NCBI GenBank assembly: GCA_013391385.1
Contig: JACBFI010000027.1
Span: forward strand, 1 to 48,732
Origin: Sediminibacterium sp. Gen4
GTDB taxonomy: Bacteria > Bacteroidota > Bacteroidia > Chitinophagales > Chitinophagaceae
Reading direction: 5' to 3'
DNA length: 48,732 nt
Every line of letters starts with the position of its first letter. Positions within the stretch are counted from its first letter, which is position 1. A model generated the notes under the pieces. That model saw only the letters and a program-made list of their open reading frames with translations. It ran no database searches and had not been told where the DNA came from. Of the stretch, positions 34,755 to 43,304 are shown one piece after another. The position numbers and the translations under genes were made by a program.

Positions 34755-35798
34755 TTATTTCACCTTGTTCAAACCTAACATTGACACTTGCCAATTGGGT
34801 AAAGGTTTTTGATGACTTCGTTTGGATAGATGAATATACCATCCTAATTTTTTAATCACAGGAACACGATCTGTTTGAACAAGTTCTATTAAAGTACCAT
34901 CCGGATCTTCTACGTAACAAAATCTTCCTGATGCATTTTCCATTGCATAAGAACCGGCACTATCTACTGTAAAGGAATATCCATTTCGTTCCATGGTTTG
35001 TTTTAATCCATCCATGTTTAAGACATCAAAACATACATGAATAAAACCGCAATCGCCCCAATACCTGTTTTGAAAAAGATGCGGGGGTTGTTCATCCAGC
35101 AATTGAACCAATTCTATATCAAAACCTCCCAATAGCTTGCTGAATGCTCCTTTATTTGAGATATTTTTTCGCAATAAAACTTTTCGAATGGTTTGTTCTT
35201 TTCCTTTATCAACTATGCTTTCTGTTGTATCCAATACTGTATGTACATTTCCCAACAGCTGCTTATAAAAAAGTAAAGAACGTTCCATATTACTCACTCC
35301 TACTACCACACCCGCTACACCTCCCAAACAAGTTGAATTCTTTTTAAACCAATCTACTCCTTCAATGATCTGAAATTTATTGGATAAATCATCTGTAACT
35401 ATAAAGAACAAGCCTTGGTTAGGATAAGCGTGAATCGGAGATATTTTTAGCGAGGAATAAGATACCAGCTTTGCTCTGGCAGTATGAATACAAGATGTTT
35501 TTATTTTAACAGCATTGATTCCCGGAGCTCCCCATATGGAATTCTTTGGAAGATCAACAGGTGTTCGATCAAGATATTGCCATATTTCAAATCCACCGCC
35601 TCCTTTTAAGTTCATAGTAAGAATGGCTCTTCGGTTAAAACATTGATTCCCGGTATAACGGGTCATTAGTTTCGCGTCTGCCTCATCATCAAAAACCAAC
35701 ACATCCATACCAAAAAGATTCCGATACAAATACTTGGCCTGATCTGCATCGACAACTCCAATACCGACTTGCTGAATTCCTGTAATGTGTACAGACAT
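34755..35798 (-). CDS. Two-domain VOC (glyoxalase/dioxygenase superfamily) protein
   Basis: A 347-residue protein with two vicinal-oxygen-chelate modules: about residues 5-130 (GIQQVGIGVVDADQAKYLYR ... GGGGFEIWQY) and about 160-315 (VVVGVSNMERSLLFYKQLLG ... FIHVCFDV ... TLIELVQTD). Candidate metal ligands are His in IHVCFDV and Glu in LIELVQ; the first module has Gln where His is usual. The fold serves dioxygenases, glyoxalases, resistance proteins and the C-As lyase ArsI. The gene starts 48 bases after the end of the arsenosugar GT2 region on the same strand, so it likely belongs to the arsenosugar locus. Substrate unknown; ArsI proteins are half this size, so this is not a simple ArsI. Confidence 0.7.
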   Translation of the reverse strand: MSVHITGIQQVGIGVVDADQAKYLYRNLFGMDVLVFDDEADAKLMTRYTGNQCFNRRAILTMNLKGGGGFEIWQYLDRTPVDLPKNSIWGAPGINAVKIKTSCIHTARAKLVSYSSLKISPIHAYPNQGLFFIVTDDLSNKFQIIEGVDWFKKNSTCLGGVAGVVVGVSNMERSLLFYKQLLGNVHTVLDTTESIVDKGKEQTIRKVLLRKNISNKGAFSKLLGGFDIELVQLLDEQPPHLFQNRYWGDCGFIHVCFDVLNMDGLKQTMERNGYSFTVDSAGSYAMENASGRFCYVEDPDGTLIELVQTDRVPVIKKLGWYIHLSKRSHQKPLPNWQVSMLGLNKVK

Positions 35799-35846
35799 AA
35801 GAAGTTTTATCAGATATACGAACTAGTCATGCATTAGGTTGACGAC

Positions 35847-36542
35847 TTAACGATAATTCAATAAAGATCGATATCGTTCTGCCATCTCTTCCTGTGTAGC
35901 ACCCCTTTTATACAATTGAATAATGGTATAATTAGCTGTTTATACCCTTAACCAACTATTGGTCTCATATTTTCTGGCAGATATCAATGCAGCTCCTGAA
36001 AATATTTTATACCGTGCTCCGGTAGATTTTGCTCTAATCACAATATCATAATCTTCCATGATACGCATCGACGCATTAAAACCTCCAATCAGTTCAAATA
36101 GTTGACGATCCACGAATAAAGTTTGATCTCCACCATAACAAATGAATAAATCAAACCTTGTAAACCATGCATTGAATAATAAAATTTTCTTTGAGCTATC
36201 AAACTTAGTCCTATATCTCCCGAATGAATATCCATTTTCAATAGCTTTCACAATATCATTGGCAAAGTTGATTGGAGGAAAAGTATCCGCATGAACAAAA
36301 TATAAAATCTGACCCGTTGCATAACTGGCTCCATAATTCATTTGTGCAGCTCTTCCTTTTTCTGGAGAAGTAATAGCCCTAGCCCCTGCTTTGGTAGCCA
36401 ATGTAATGGTTTCGTCTGTGCTGCCTCCATCGGAGACAATGATCTCCAATAGCATATTGTTACTTGCACTGATTAAAAAGCTAACCAGTTGATGAATAAC
36501 TGCTGCCTCGTTATAAGTGGGTATAATAATACTAATCTGCAT
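35847..36542 (-). pseudogene. GT2 glycosyltransferase of arsenosugar clusters (TIGR04283-type), in-frame stop near 3' end
   Basis: A family 2 glycosyltransferase: ISIIIPTYNEA, SDGGSTDET, GRAAQMNYGA, YFVHADTFPP and ICYGGDQTLFV are the marks of the group once called rSAM/selenodomain-associated transferase 2. From the ATG at 36542 (36551 also possible) it runs 200 residues to a TAA at 35940-35942. The same frame then stays open for 30 more codons that read like the expected family tail (YTIIQLYKRGATQEEMAERY in part) to a TAA at 35847. CAA to TAA would explain the break. The truncated protein keeps the whole nucleotide-binding and acceptor core but lacks the last helices, so it may or may not work. 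Partner in arsenosugar glycosylation by neighbourhood. Confidence 0.75.
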
Positions 36543-36759
36543 TTTCGTCATTGAAATATACTCTTATATATTCTAACGTTAATAATTGTAGTCGAAATTA
36601 TTGAAAACACATAAACATTTAAGCTACAATGCTTTGAGAATATTTCTGGCATTAAAGTTTGTTATAGGAAGGACTAATCCAATTAATAGATTGAGAAAAG
36701 CGGCTTTAAAAGCCTACATTACATTGCCATCCCAATACAAATCCAATTTGAAATACTAA

Positions 36760-37320
36760 ATGAAGCTCTATATTAAATATATGGTTAGTCTTCGTTGTAA
36801 GATGGTAGTGAAAGATGAGTTGCACAAACTTGGAATACACTATGTAATACTCGACTTAGGTATGGTTGAGTTATTACAAGATATAACTGACGAACAAAGA
36901 TCACTTCTCAAAATAAATCTACTCCGATATGGATTAGAGTTGCTGGAAGATCAGCGAAGTATTCTGATTGAGCGAATTAAGAATATAATTACTGAAATGG
37001 TACATTATTCAGAAGAGTTGCCAGACACAAATTATTCTGAATATATCAGCAAAAAAATTGGACACGATTATACTTATCTCTCTAATATTTTTTCAGAAGT
37101 AAAGGGGATTACTATTCAGCAGTTTATTATCATGCATAAGATTGAGCGTGTTAAAGAACTATTACTGTATGACGAACTAAATCTCACCGAAATCTCTTAT
37201 AAACTTCACTACAGCAGTGTTGCGCATCTCTCGAACCAGTTTAAAAAAATAACTGGCCTATCTCCTTCTTTTTATAAAAAGCTGAAACAAAAGAGAGAAC
37301 AGAATTTAGAGAACCTGTAA
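36760..37320 (+). CDS. AraC-family regulator with metal-binding-like N-terminal domain
   Basis: A 186-residue protein. The C-terminal part has the double HTH of AraC proteins (YISKKIGHDYTYLSNIFSEVKG, seen in parts, and LNLTEISYKLHYSSVAHLSNQFKKITGLSPSFYKK ending near residue 175). Residues 1-60 look like a ferredoxin-like heavy-metal-associated domain fused to it. From memory, relatives in Bacteroidota start with a CxxC in the phrase YIKNMVCxRC; here it is MVSLRCK, with Ser for the first Cys. The 208-base gap upstream shows no gene. A cupin gene follows 95 bases later. Target genes unknown. Confidence 0.75.
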   Translation: MKLYIKYMVSLRCKMVVKDELHKLGIHYVILDLGMVELLQDITDEQRSLLKINLLRYGLELLEDQRSILIERIKNIITEMVHYSEELPDTNYSEYISKKIGHDYTYLSNIFSEVKGITIQQFIIMHKIERVKELLLYDELNLTEISYKLHYSSVAHLSNQFKKITGLSPSFYKKLKQKREQNLENL

Positions 37321-37415
37321 AATCTATAATACTTCAAAAAAAAAGTGTAATAGGAATTACTACTATTAGCGTGACCTTTATGCTATACTATACTCACATT
37401 TAATTATAACAGCTA

Positions 37416-37769
37416 ATGCAAGAGCTATCAGACAATATCGAACTAGAGAAGTCAAAATCGCACATCATTGTTCAAATCATTGAATATATACCCAATGCCG
37501 TGTTAAGTAAAACCATCATAAAGAAAATAACAGGAAACATCACTATTTTATCATTTGATGCCGGAGAAGAATTATCTGAGAAAATTACACCATTTGATAC
37601 GTATATACAGATCATTGATGGGAATGCGGAGTTAAATATTAACAATAAAAAATATTATTTAAAGCTAGGCGACGGAATTATTATTCCTGCACATGCTAAA
37701 CATAATTTTACTGCTGCAGAACAGTTTAAAATGTTAAGTACCATTATAAAAAGTGGTTATGAAGAATAA
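37416..37769 (+). CDS. Small cupin-domain protein
   Basis: A 117-residue single-domain cupin. The second half shows the two-motif core: FDTYIQIIDGNAELNINNKKYYLKLGDGIIIPAHAKHNF, recognised as IIDGNAELNI and LGDGIIIPAHAKHNF. One His pair remains (AHAKHNF) while the first motif lacks its usual His residues, so metal binding is doubtful. No signal peptide. Small cupins of this kind are often annotated only as cupin-domain proteins; role unknown. It lies downstream of an AraC-type gene and before a CsbD-like gene, in what looks like a stress-response group. Confidence 0.75.
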   Translation: MQELSDNIELEKSKSHIIVQIIEYIPNAVLSKTIIKKITGNITILSFDAGEELSEKITPFDTYIQIIDGNAELNINNKKYYLKLGDGIIIPAHAKHNFTAAEQFKMLSTIIKSGYEE

Positions 37770-37866
37770 TCGTGTTCATCTGTTATATCTGCAATAAACA
37801 ATAGTGAATATGTAAATTAAGTAGGATTGAATAGTGCACCTTTACTAAGTATTAAAACGAAATAAA

Positions 37867-38091
37867 ATGACAAACGAAAATGTAAAACCAGCAACAGCTC
37901 CTACGCCCTTTAAAGTAAAAGGAGACTGGTCGATTCAGTCAGATAAATTGAAAGCAAAATTCCCTACTCTTACCGATGATGATCTAAAATTTGAAACCGG
38001 AAAAGAAGCTGAGTTATTAGGGAAGGTAGGCAAACGTTTAAATAAGAACCTACTAGAGACCACTGCCATTCTTGAAAAAGAAATATATTGA
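37867..38091 (+). CDS. CsbD-like general stress protein
   Basis: A 74-residue protein matching the CsbD family layout: VKGDWSIQSDKLKAKFPTL, then TDDDLKFETGKEAELLGKVGKRL. The family comprises small, hydrophilic, mostly helical proteins induced by general stress in many bacteria; molecular role is unknown. Followed by a clear terminator at 38147-38176. Confidence 0.8.
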   Translation: MTNENVKPATAPTPFKVKGDWSIQSDKLKAKFPTLTDDDLKFETGKEAELLGKVGKRLNKNLLETTAILEKEIY

Positions 38092-38146
38092 TTTTTGAAG
38101 GTAAAATATCATTATTTATTTTTTTCTTGTACAGTGGGTTTTGGCG

Positions 38147-38176
38147 AGCACAGGCATTATAGCCTGTGCTTTTTTA
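38147..38176 (+). terminator. Rho-independent terminator after the CsbD-like gene
   Basis: A perfect 9-bp stem AGCACAGGC / GCCTGTGCT around ATTATA, followed by TTTTTT. It ends the transcript of the CsbD-like gene 56 bases downstream of its stop. Confidence 0.85.
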
Positions 38177-38194
38177 TCATCTCAAATCAACAAT

Positions 38195-38350
38195 ATGAAT
38201 AACTTACTTTATATTATTGCCGTAGTTCTTATCATTATATGGGCAACAGGTTATTTTGCTTATAATTCAAGTCAGCTTATACACCTATTATTGGTTATTG
38301 CCATCATAGCAATCATACTAAGATTGATCAGAGGAAGAAATATTTTTTAA
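38195..38350 (+). CDS. Lmo0937-like small membrane protein
   Basis: A 51-residue protein with two hydrophobic segments (LLYIIAVVLIIIWATGYFAY, and LIHLLLVIAIIAIILRLI) and a basic end RGRNIF. This is the size and form of Lmo0937-family membrane proteins, which are small and of unknown function, often near stress genes in Bacteroidota. The frame is open to 38141, but that part covers the terminator hairpin, so the ATG at 38195 is the real start. Confidence 0.75.
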   Translation: MNNLLYIIAVVLIIIWATGYFAYNSSQLIHLLLVIAIIAIILRLIRGRNIF

Positions 38351-38409
38351 ATGTTACATCAAGATATTGTAAGAATCATACAATGATTATTACATTAAAT
38401 GTAACATTT
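38349..38409. repeat. Intergenic palindrome after the Lmo0937-like gene
   Basis: Outer arms AAATGTTACAT (38349-38359) and ATGTAACATTT (38399-38409) pair perfectly. An inner ATTGT/ACAAT pair lengthens the structure. It overlaps the stop codon of the small membrane protein gene. No T-run follows; possible transcript end or processing site. Confidence 0.6.
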
Positions 38410-38502
38410 CTACAAATCAAATAATTCATCTTTGCTAACTGAGAAAAGAAAATGATAAGATGAAAAATAAAATCTTATCGCTTTAAAAAAACTCATTTTA
38501 TT

Positions 38503-38991
38503 ATGAAAACAAAATACATCGTTATTGCACTGCTCCTTAGCTTCAGTTTTACTGTATCAGATATAGCTGCCCAATCTTACAAAACTGCTTTAGGACTTAG
38601 ATTTGGAGGACTTACAAGCGGTATCACACTCAAACATTTTACAAACAGTAATACTGCACTAGAGGGAATCCTAAGTGTTGGTAGAAAGAGTGTTGTGATT
38701 ACAGGATTATATGAAAAACATGTAGCGGCCGATAAAAATAGTTCTTTAAAATTCTTGTATGGCTTTGGTGCACACGTCGGTTTTTTTCAGGATGGCGGTA
38801 GTTATTATTACAATGACAAAAGAACCTACACTTCAACTGCCGTTTTAGGTATTGATGGTATTCTTGGACTTGATTATAAATTCAATAAAGCGCCAATTAA
38901 TATTAGCATGGATATAAAACCTTTTATTGACTTTTTTGGTGGCAACTACGTATATATGGATGGTGGCATCAGCTTGCGATACACTTTTTAA
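38503..38991 (+). CDS. Small outer-membrane beta-barrel protein
   Basis: A 162-residue protein with a signal peptide ending at DIAAQ (about residue 24). The mature part shows alternating strands (ALGLRFGGLTSGITLKHF, TALEGILSVGRK, LKFLYGFGAHVGFF) and ends in GISLRYTF with a terminal Phe, as in eight-stranded barrels of the Bacteroidota outer-membrane protein group. No enzymatic motif. It lies alone between palindromic gaps, with a terminator at 39036-39061. Confidence 0.7.
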   Translation: MKTKYIVIALLLSFSFTVSDIAAQSYKTALGLRFGGLTSGITLKHFTNSNTALEGILSVGRKSVVITGLYEKHVAADKNSSLKFLYGFGAHVGFFQDGGSYYYNDKRTYTSTAVLGIDGILGLDYKFNKAPINISMDIKPFIDFFGGNYVYMDGGISLRYTF

Positions 38992-39035
38992 GTATCCGTA
39001 TTGGTATATTGATTGATATATCGTTCCGCCATTTT

Positions 39036-39061
39036 CCACCTGCATTGCAGGTGGTTTTTTT
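39036..39061 (+). terminator. Rho-independent terminator after the small barrel gene
   Basis: Stem CCACCTGC / GCAGGTGG with an ATT loop, followed by TTTTTTT. It lies 45 bases after the stop codon of the barrel gene. The following bases to 39196 hold no gene that I can see. Confidence 0.9.
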
Positions 39062-39196
39062 GTCGTCTATATAAAGCAGGTGAATATGTGAATCATACAA
39101 TTTTAACAAACAATATTGTAATGATAGCCCATTGAATATACATCACCTTTACAGTATCGATACTTCCTAATAAAAGGATGTCATCAATTTACTGTT

Positions 39197-40603
39197 ATGA
39201 AAAAACAAATTTTACAAAGTATTTTCCTTTTTGCATCAATGTTCATTGTTACGTTAGGAATATCAGCACAAGACACTACAAGTCGTATAAGTACGGTGGT
39301 AGCTCCTCCTCTTTTCTCTGGTAATAGTGGATTTAATACTTGGTCTTTCGGTCTTCATGCCGGAGCTTTAGTTCCTTCTTCTGCATTTGGAGGTAGAAAT
39401 GATTTTTCGAAGTGGAAACCATCTTTGGGATATGGCGGATACATTAAAGCACAGGTTTCTCATGCATTAGGGATTCAGGCTGACTTTCTTAGAGGAACAC
39501 TGAAAGCCAATAATGATAGACTTTGGGCAGGAGCGCCTCCGATCAGTCCTTACAAATCATTTGAAACAGATATTCACTGGGCTACTAGTTTGAGTCTGGT
39601 GTATACGATCGGTAATATTAATTGGTCTCAGTTACATACCGCAATTCAACCCTATATTTCTTTAGGTGGTGGTGCTATTAATTTCAATCCAACCTTAGTA
39701 ACACAAGCAGGTACTACGGTTGATTTCAAGCCTTCTGGTAGTGTTACCAAATTTTTTGTTCCAATAGGAATGGGAATAAAAGCGAATCTTTCAAAAACGA
39801 TTAACCTTGATTTAGGATATACCATCGGATTAGTGGATGCGGATAACTTAGATGGCTATTATAAAGAACCTTATGTAAACGATCGTTTCTCTTACGCACA
39901 TATTGGTCTTGAATTCGCACTTGGCAATAGTAAAAAAGCTCAATTGGCCAGACACAATCCTCCTGCTCAATTAGCGAATAATATGAAAGCTGCTGATGAT
40001 GCAATGGCTGCGTCTCTTGCTGCCAGTGAAGCAAGGTATAATGCAAGACTAGCTGCTTTAAATGGCTTACAGGATGAATTGAATAGAATGAAAACAGATA
40101 CAGACGGAGATGGTGTGAGCGATTATTTTGATAAATGCTCAAACACACCACGTACTGTAAAAGTTGATGGCGCAGGTTGTCCACTCCCTGAAGTAACTGT
40201 TAAAAAAGATACTGTTTATAAAGTAGAAACCAATACTACCTATATCATTACTGATGAAGACAGAAAAATAGTGAATGAAGCAATCCGTAATCTGGAATTT
40301 GATTTCGGCAAATCAACCATCAGATCACGCTCTTTTCCTTACTTGAACAATGTAGCTGAACTGTTAACCAAAAAAGGAATCAGTTTAAAACTTGCCGGAC
40401 ATACAGATAATATCGGATCTGATGCAGCAAATATGATACTATCAAGAAATAGAGCAATGGCAGTTAAAAATTATCTGACAGGACAAGGAGCTAACGGTTC
40501 AAAAATTGAAGCCATTGGTTATGGTGAAACACAACCCGCTTCGAGTAATAAAACCGCTGACGGTCGTCAAAAAAATAGAAGAGTAGAGTTTACCATTTAT
40601 TAG
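39197..40603 (+). CDS. OmpA-family protein with N-terminal barrel and TSP3-like repeat
   Basis: A 468-residue protein with a signal peptide ending near GISAQ (about residue 24). An N-terminal barrel-like domain spans about residues 45-250. A linker with Ala-rich helix (about 260-300) leads to a thrombospondin type-3 calcium motif, DTDGDGVSDYFDKCSNTP (about 304-321). The C-terminal OmpA domain (about 355-468) has the peptidoglycan signature LKLAGHTDNIGSDAANMILSRNRAMAVKNYL, seen as GHTDNIGS and LSRNRAMAVKNYL, and ends GYGETQPASSN...NRRVEFTIY. It should link the outer membrane to the cell wall. Single-gene unit with a terminator after it. Confidence 0.9.
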   Translation: MKKQILQSIFLFASMFIVTLGISAQDTTSRISTVVAPPLFSGNSGFNTWSFGLHAGALVPSSAFGGRNDFSKWKPSLGYGGYIKAQVSHALGIQADFLRGTLKANNDRLWAGAPPISPYKSFETDIHWATSLSLVYTIGNINWSQLHTAIQPYISLGGGAINFNPTLVTQAGTTVDFKPSGSVTKFFVPIGMGIKANLSKTINLDLGYTIGLVDADNLDGYYKEPYVNDRFSYAHIGLEFALGNSKKAQLARHNPPAQLANNMKAADDAMAASLAASEARYNARLAALNGLQDELNRMKTDTDGDGVSDYFDKCSNTPRTVKVDGAGCPLPEVTVKKDTVYKVETNTTYIITDEDRKIVNEAIRNLEFDFGKSTIRSRSFPYLNNVAELLTKKGISLKLAGHTDNIGSDAANMILSRNRAMAVKNYLTGQGANGSKIEAIGYGETQPASSNKTADGRQKNRRVEFTIY

Positions 40604-40627
40604 TACCCCCATCTTTCATAGTTGATG

Positions 40628-40660
40628 AAGCCTCCAATATAGTTATTGGAGGCTTTTTTT
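40628..40660 (+). terminator. Rho-independent terminator after the OmpA-family gene
   Basis: An 11-bp stem (AAGCCTCCAAT / ATTGGAGGCTT) with a 6-base loop and a T-run to 40660. It is 24 bases beyond the OmpA-family stop codon. Confidence 0.92.
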
Positions 40661-40706
40661 AAACGTTGCAATGATTTTATATTTACTATATACCCTGATA
40701 CAAAAA

Positions 40707-40758
40707 TAGTGACACTCAATGAGTGCCACTATCCATTTATTGCTTGCAACAATAAATG
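40707..40758. repeat. Two adjacent small hairpins after the DUF4097 operon
   Basis: TAGTGACACTC / GAGTGCCACTA (40707-40731, one mismatch) and CATTTATTG / CAATAAATG (40734-40758) lie back to back, 25 bases downstream of the stop of the minus-strand DUF4097 gene. They may end that transcript, though no clean T-run is present on the minus strand beyond a short TATTTTTG. Confidence 0.5.
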
Positions 40759-40783
40759 CTGCTATAGGTTTGCTGAGTATAGC

Positions 40784-41605
40784 CTATTTGTTTTTGCGGA
40801 TAAATAAATCGCCGCTCCAAGATTTTACCATTAGTTCTGCGCCTCCTCCATTGATCTTTCCGGTTACCCAGGCATCCTTACTGATCTTGTAGGTACCTCC
40901 TGAATTCGTTTTCACCGGAGCTGCGGAAGATTTATCGATCGCCACTTCAAAATCGCTGAATATTTCACCCTGATCGGTTTTCATTTTCAAGTTTGCCTTG
41001 GTAGTTGCCGGAAAATTGAGATTGACATCCCCATTGAATGTGGAGAATGCCATTGGCTTTCCTTCAGTTACGGAAGAGAATGCCACTGAAATATCTCCAT
41101 TCACTGTATTGGCTACTGCAGTACCTGAAAAACCGGAAACTTTAATATCTCCATTTACGTTGTTCAATTCCAACTCACCTTTGATATTGCTGACTACAAT
41201 ATCACCCTCATTCAGTGTATTTAAAACGAGTGTACCATTCAACGGAACCTTAATATCCAGATCAATTTTACGCATCATACTATGGTTGTTGATCGTTACT
41301 TCATTATTCTTTTCAACTGCATCAATCTCATAGCCTGAAGAAGCTCCAATACGTTTCAAACCGGATACTTTCGGATCACTCTTTTTAGATTTTCGATCTT
41401 CCTCAACTTCTACATTAATGATCAGATTGTCTGCTGAATGCCCTGTTACACGGATAGAACCGCTTAACAAACCCACTACCAGCTTATAGGGTTTACCGGG
41501 ATTACTCAATGCTACTGTGAGCTGTTCCTTCTCAACACCCTGCCCCAACAATACCATTGAACAGAGCAAGCTGATGAGTGTGAGTGTATACTTGATTGTT
41601 TTCAT
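40784..41605 (-). CDS. DUF4097-family secreted protein, distal copy
   Basis: A 273-residue protein from the ATG at 41605, where the signal peptide begins (MKTIKYTLTLISLLCSMVLL, ending near GQG); the frame is open to 41644, but that overlaps the gene before. The body is a repetitive right-handed beta structure: short strands with recurring N-V-N-G-D-I-type turns (LNNVNGDIKVSGF, ANTVNGDISVAF, FSTFNGDVNLNF). This is the DUF4097 (adhesin-like) family, of unknown function, usually last in ECF sigma operons of Bacteroidota. A paralogue lies just upstream. Likely regulated by the sigma factor of its own operon. Confidence 0.8.
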   Translation of the reverse strand: MKTIKYTLTLISLLCSMVLLGQGVEKEQLTVALSNPGKPYKLVVGLLSGSIRVTGHSADNLIINVEVEEDRKSKKSDPKVSGLKRIGASSGYEIDAVEKNNEVTINNHSMMRKIDLDIKVPLNGTLVLNTLNEGDIVVSNIKGELELNNVNGDIKVSGFSGTAVANTVNGDISVAFSSVTEGKPMAFSTFNGDVNLNFPATTKANLKMKTDQGEIFSDFEVAIDKSSAAPVKTNSGGTYKISKDAWVTGKINGGGAELMVKSWSGDLFIRKNK

Positions 41606-41615
41606 ATTTCTGTTT

Positions 41616-42479
41616 TTATGATTTTCTGATATAAACATTCCCATTTAGTGTTTCAAAATTAAATTGCTTACCGCCACTACCAATTCGAACTGCATTCCCT
41701 TTACTGATCTTATATACGGTACTATTAGACTTATTTTCGGTATTCTTCTCCAAAGTGTTACTAATAGGTTCTACATGATCAAAGTCGGTATAATATTTCC
41801 CATTCATACTTTTGAAATACAGATCTGCATTTAATCCGTTTTGATACTTCACCGTAATATCACCATTGATGGTATGATAAACAGATGCAGCCGGTGGATT
41901 CACCAAATAACTTACATTGACTGCTCCATTCACTGTTGTAGCTTTTGTTGTACCCTTTGCATTCTCTACATCTACTGCTCCGTTTACATTCGAAACCCAT
42001 AATGTACCATACACATCTTTCACTTTCACATTTCCGTTATTGATTGTTGATACACGTAAACGCATTTGATGCGGGACTTTTACCACAAAATCAAGTTGGT
42101 ATTTATAGCGAATATTTTTGCGTTCGTCATTTCGATCCCAATTCCTGTTAGGTCTTGAATCATAGGGGGCAGCTATGTATACAATGATGCTATCGCCCTG
42201 TTGTTCCATTTCAAAACGAAATTCTTCTTTTCCTTTGGCTACTTCATCCGGGTATTTAGAACTGATATTTTTGTCGATCTCTAATAATACCTTATCGCCG
42301 TCATACCCTTCAACTTTAATAGAACCAAAAACATTGTAGATAGCTAATACAGCATCATTGTTTTTGCCATTGACGGAAAATTGTTTGGAAATATGCTCCT
42401 TGACTTCTTGCGCCGGCACACTGATACAGGCACAAAGGGATAGTATTCCTGCTGCAAGCAGGTTAAAACAGGTTTTCAT
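41616..42479 (-). CDS. DUF4097-family secreted protein, proximal copy
   Basis: A 287-residue protein with a signal peptide ending near SVPAQ (about residue 23; Cys-containing core, CACISVPAQ). It shows the same repeated turns as the distal paralogue (INNGNVKVKDVYG, VSNVNGAVDVENAKG, YHTINGDITVKYQNG). It begins 12 bases after the anti-sigma gene stop. Both copies probably sit in the periplasm or on the surface and could give the signal sensed by the anti-sigma factor; that is inference. Confidence 0.8.
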   Translation of the reverse strand: MKTCFNLLAAGILSLCACISVPAQEVKEHISKQFSVNGKNNDAVLAIYNVFGSIKVEGYDGDKVLLEIDKNISSKYPDEVAKGKEEFRFEMEQQGDSIIVYIAAPYDSRPNRNWDRNDERKNIRYKYQLDFVVKVPHQMRLRVSTINNGNVKVKDVYGTLWVSNVNGAVDVENAKGTTKATTVNGAVNVSYLVNPPAASVYHTINGDITVKYQNGLNADLYFKSMNGKYYTDFDHVEPISNTLEKNTENKSNSTVYKISKGNAVRIGSGGKQFNFETLNGNVYIRKS

Positions 42480-42491
42480 ATGTACAGGGGT

Positions 42492-43304
42492 TTAAGTATT
42501 TAACTGATGAATGGTTGCTTGTATTTTGGTTTTGATCGCTTCATTGGTTTCAGGCTTCTTTAAGAGTTGCTGAAAAGAACGAACCGATTTTTTCTCTTGT
42601 ATACTCAGCATAATATCAGCAAGGGCAGATTGAACCAGCGGAGATGCTTGTTGAGCAATGGACTGAATCAAGCCCTCTCTCACTTTTGGATCACTGGTCA
42701 TTTTAGACAAAGTCTCTAGTGCCGTTAATCGAACGTTTACATTTTCATCATTATTCAACGTTGTCAACAACGCATCTTTCACTCGTCTATCTACCGTATC
42801 AATTTCATTCACATAACTTACGGCTCTTAATCTTTCTGAAGCAGATGGGTGTTCCAGTAAGGTCAGCGTCAGCATTTCACGCATGTCTTTTACTTGTGAG
42901 GAAAGCATTGCTACCTCCGACTTTCCGGTTCCCTTTTGTTGAAAATACAGCGAAGTTGCCACCACCCCTACCACTAACATGCCTAATCCATAAGCCATAC
43001 GTGGGGTAATCAATAGCGTGGTGAGTTTTGAAATATTTTCTTTTAGCTGATCCCAGAAACTGGTTTTCGCAAGTTGTTCTTTTTTGTAAGCCTCCAAGTT
43101 CTGAATGAATGTGTTTTTGATACCGGCAGATGGTTCCGGCTCCGGTAATACAGCTGTAATGTTCCAGAATGTCATGATACTATTCAATTCTTCTGTACAT
43201 GCTGAACAAGTAGTTACATGACTATTTACTTCTGCCTTCTCTGCATCACTTAATTCATTCAATGCCAGTGACCATAATTTCTCTTTATCAAATGCACATT
43301 TCAT
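42492..43304 (-). CDS. Anti-sigma factor with zinc-finger-like N-terminus and HEAT-like repeats
   Basis: A 270-residue protein. Residues about 1-40 form an anti-sigma zinc-binding-like module with HVTTCSAC (HxxxCxxC). A single membrane segment, MAYGLGMLVVGVVATSLYF, lies at about residues 104-122. The C-terminal part (about 155-270) has helical HEAT-like repeats (VKDALLTTLNNDENVNVRLTALETL, seen as DALLTTLNNDENVNVRLTAL, and VREGLIQSIAQQASPLVQSAL). The N-terminus should hold the sigma factor at the membrane while the repeats sense a signal outside. It overlaps the sigma gene by an ATGA, a sign of coupled translation. Confidence 0.82.
   Translation of the reverse strand: MKCAFDKEKLWSLALNELSDAEKAEVNSHVTTCSACTEELNSIMTFWNITAVLPEPEPSAGIKNTFIQNLEAYKKEQLAKTSFWDQLKENISKLTTLLITPRMAYGLGMLVVGVVATSLYFQQKGTGKSEVAMLSSQVKDMREMLTLTLLEHPSASERLRAVSYVNEIDTVDRRVKDALLTTLNNDENVNVRLTALETLSKMTSDPKVREGLIQSIAQQASPLVQSALADIMLSIQEKKSVRSFQQLLKKPETNEAIKTKIQATIHQLNT

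Noticed and set aside
38141-38194. Upstream start for the small membrane protein
   Set aside because: This segment is the terminator hairpin of the preceding gene.
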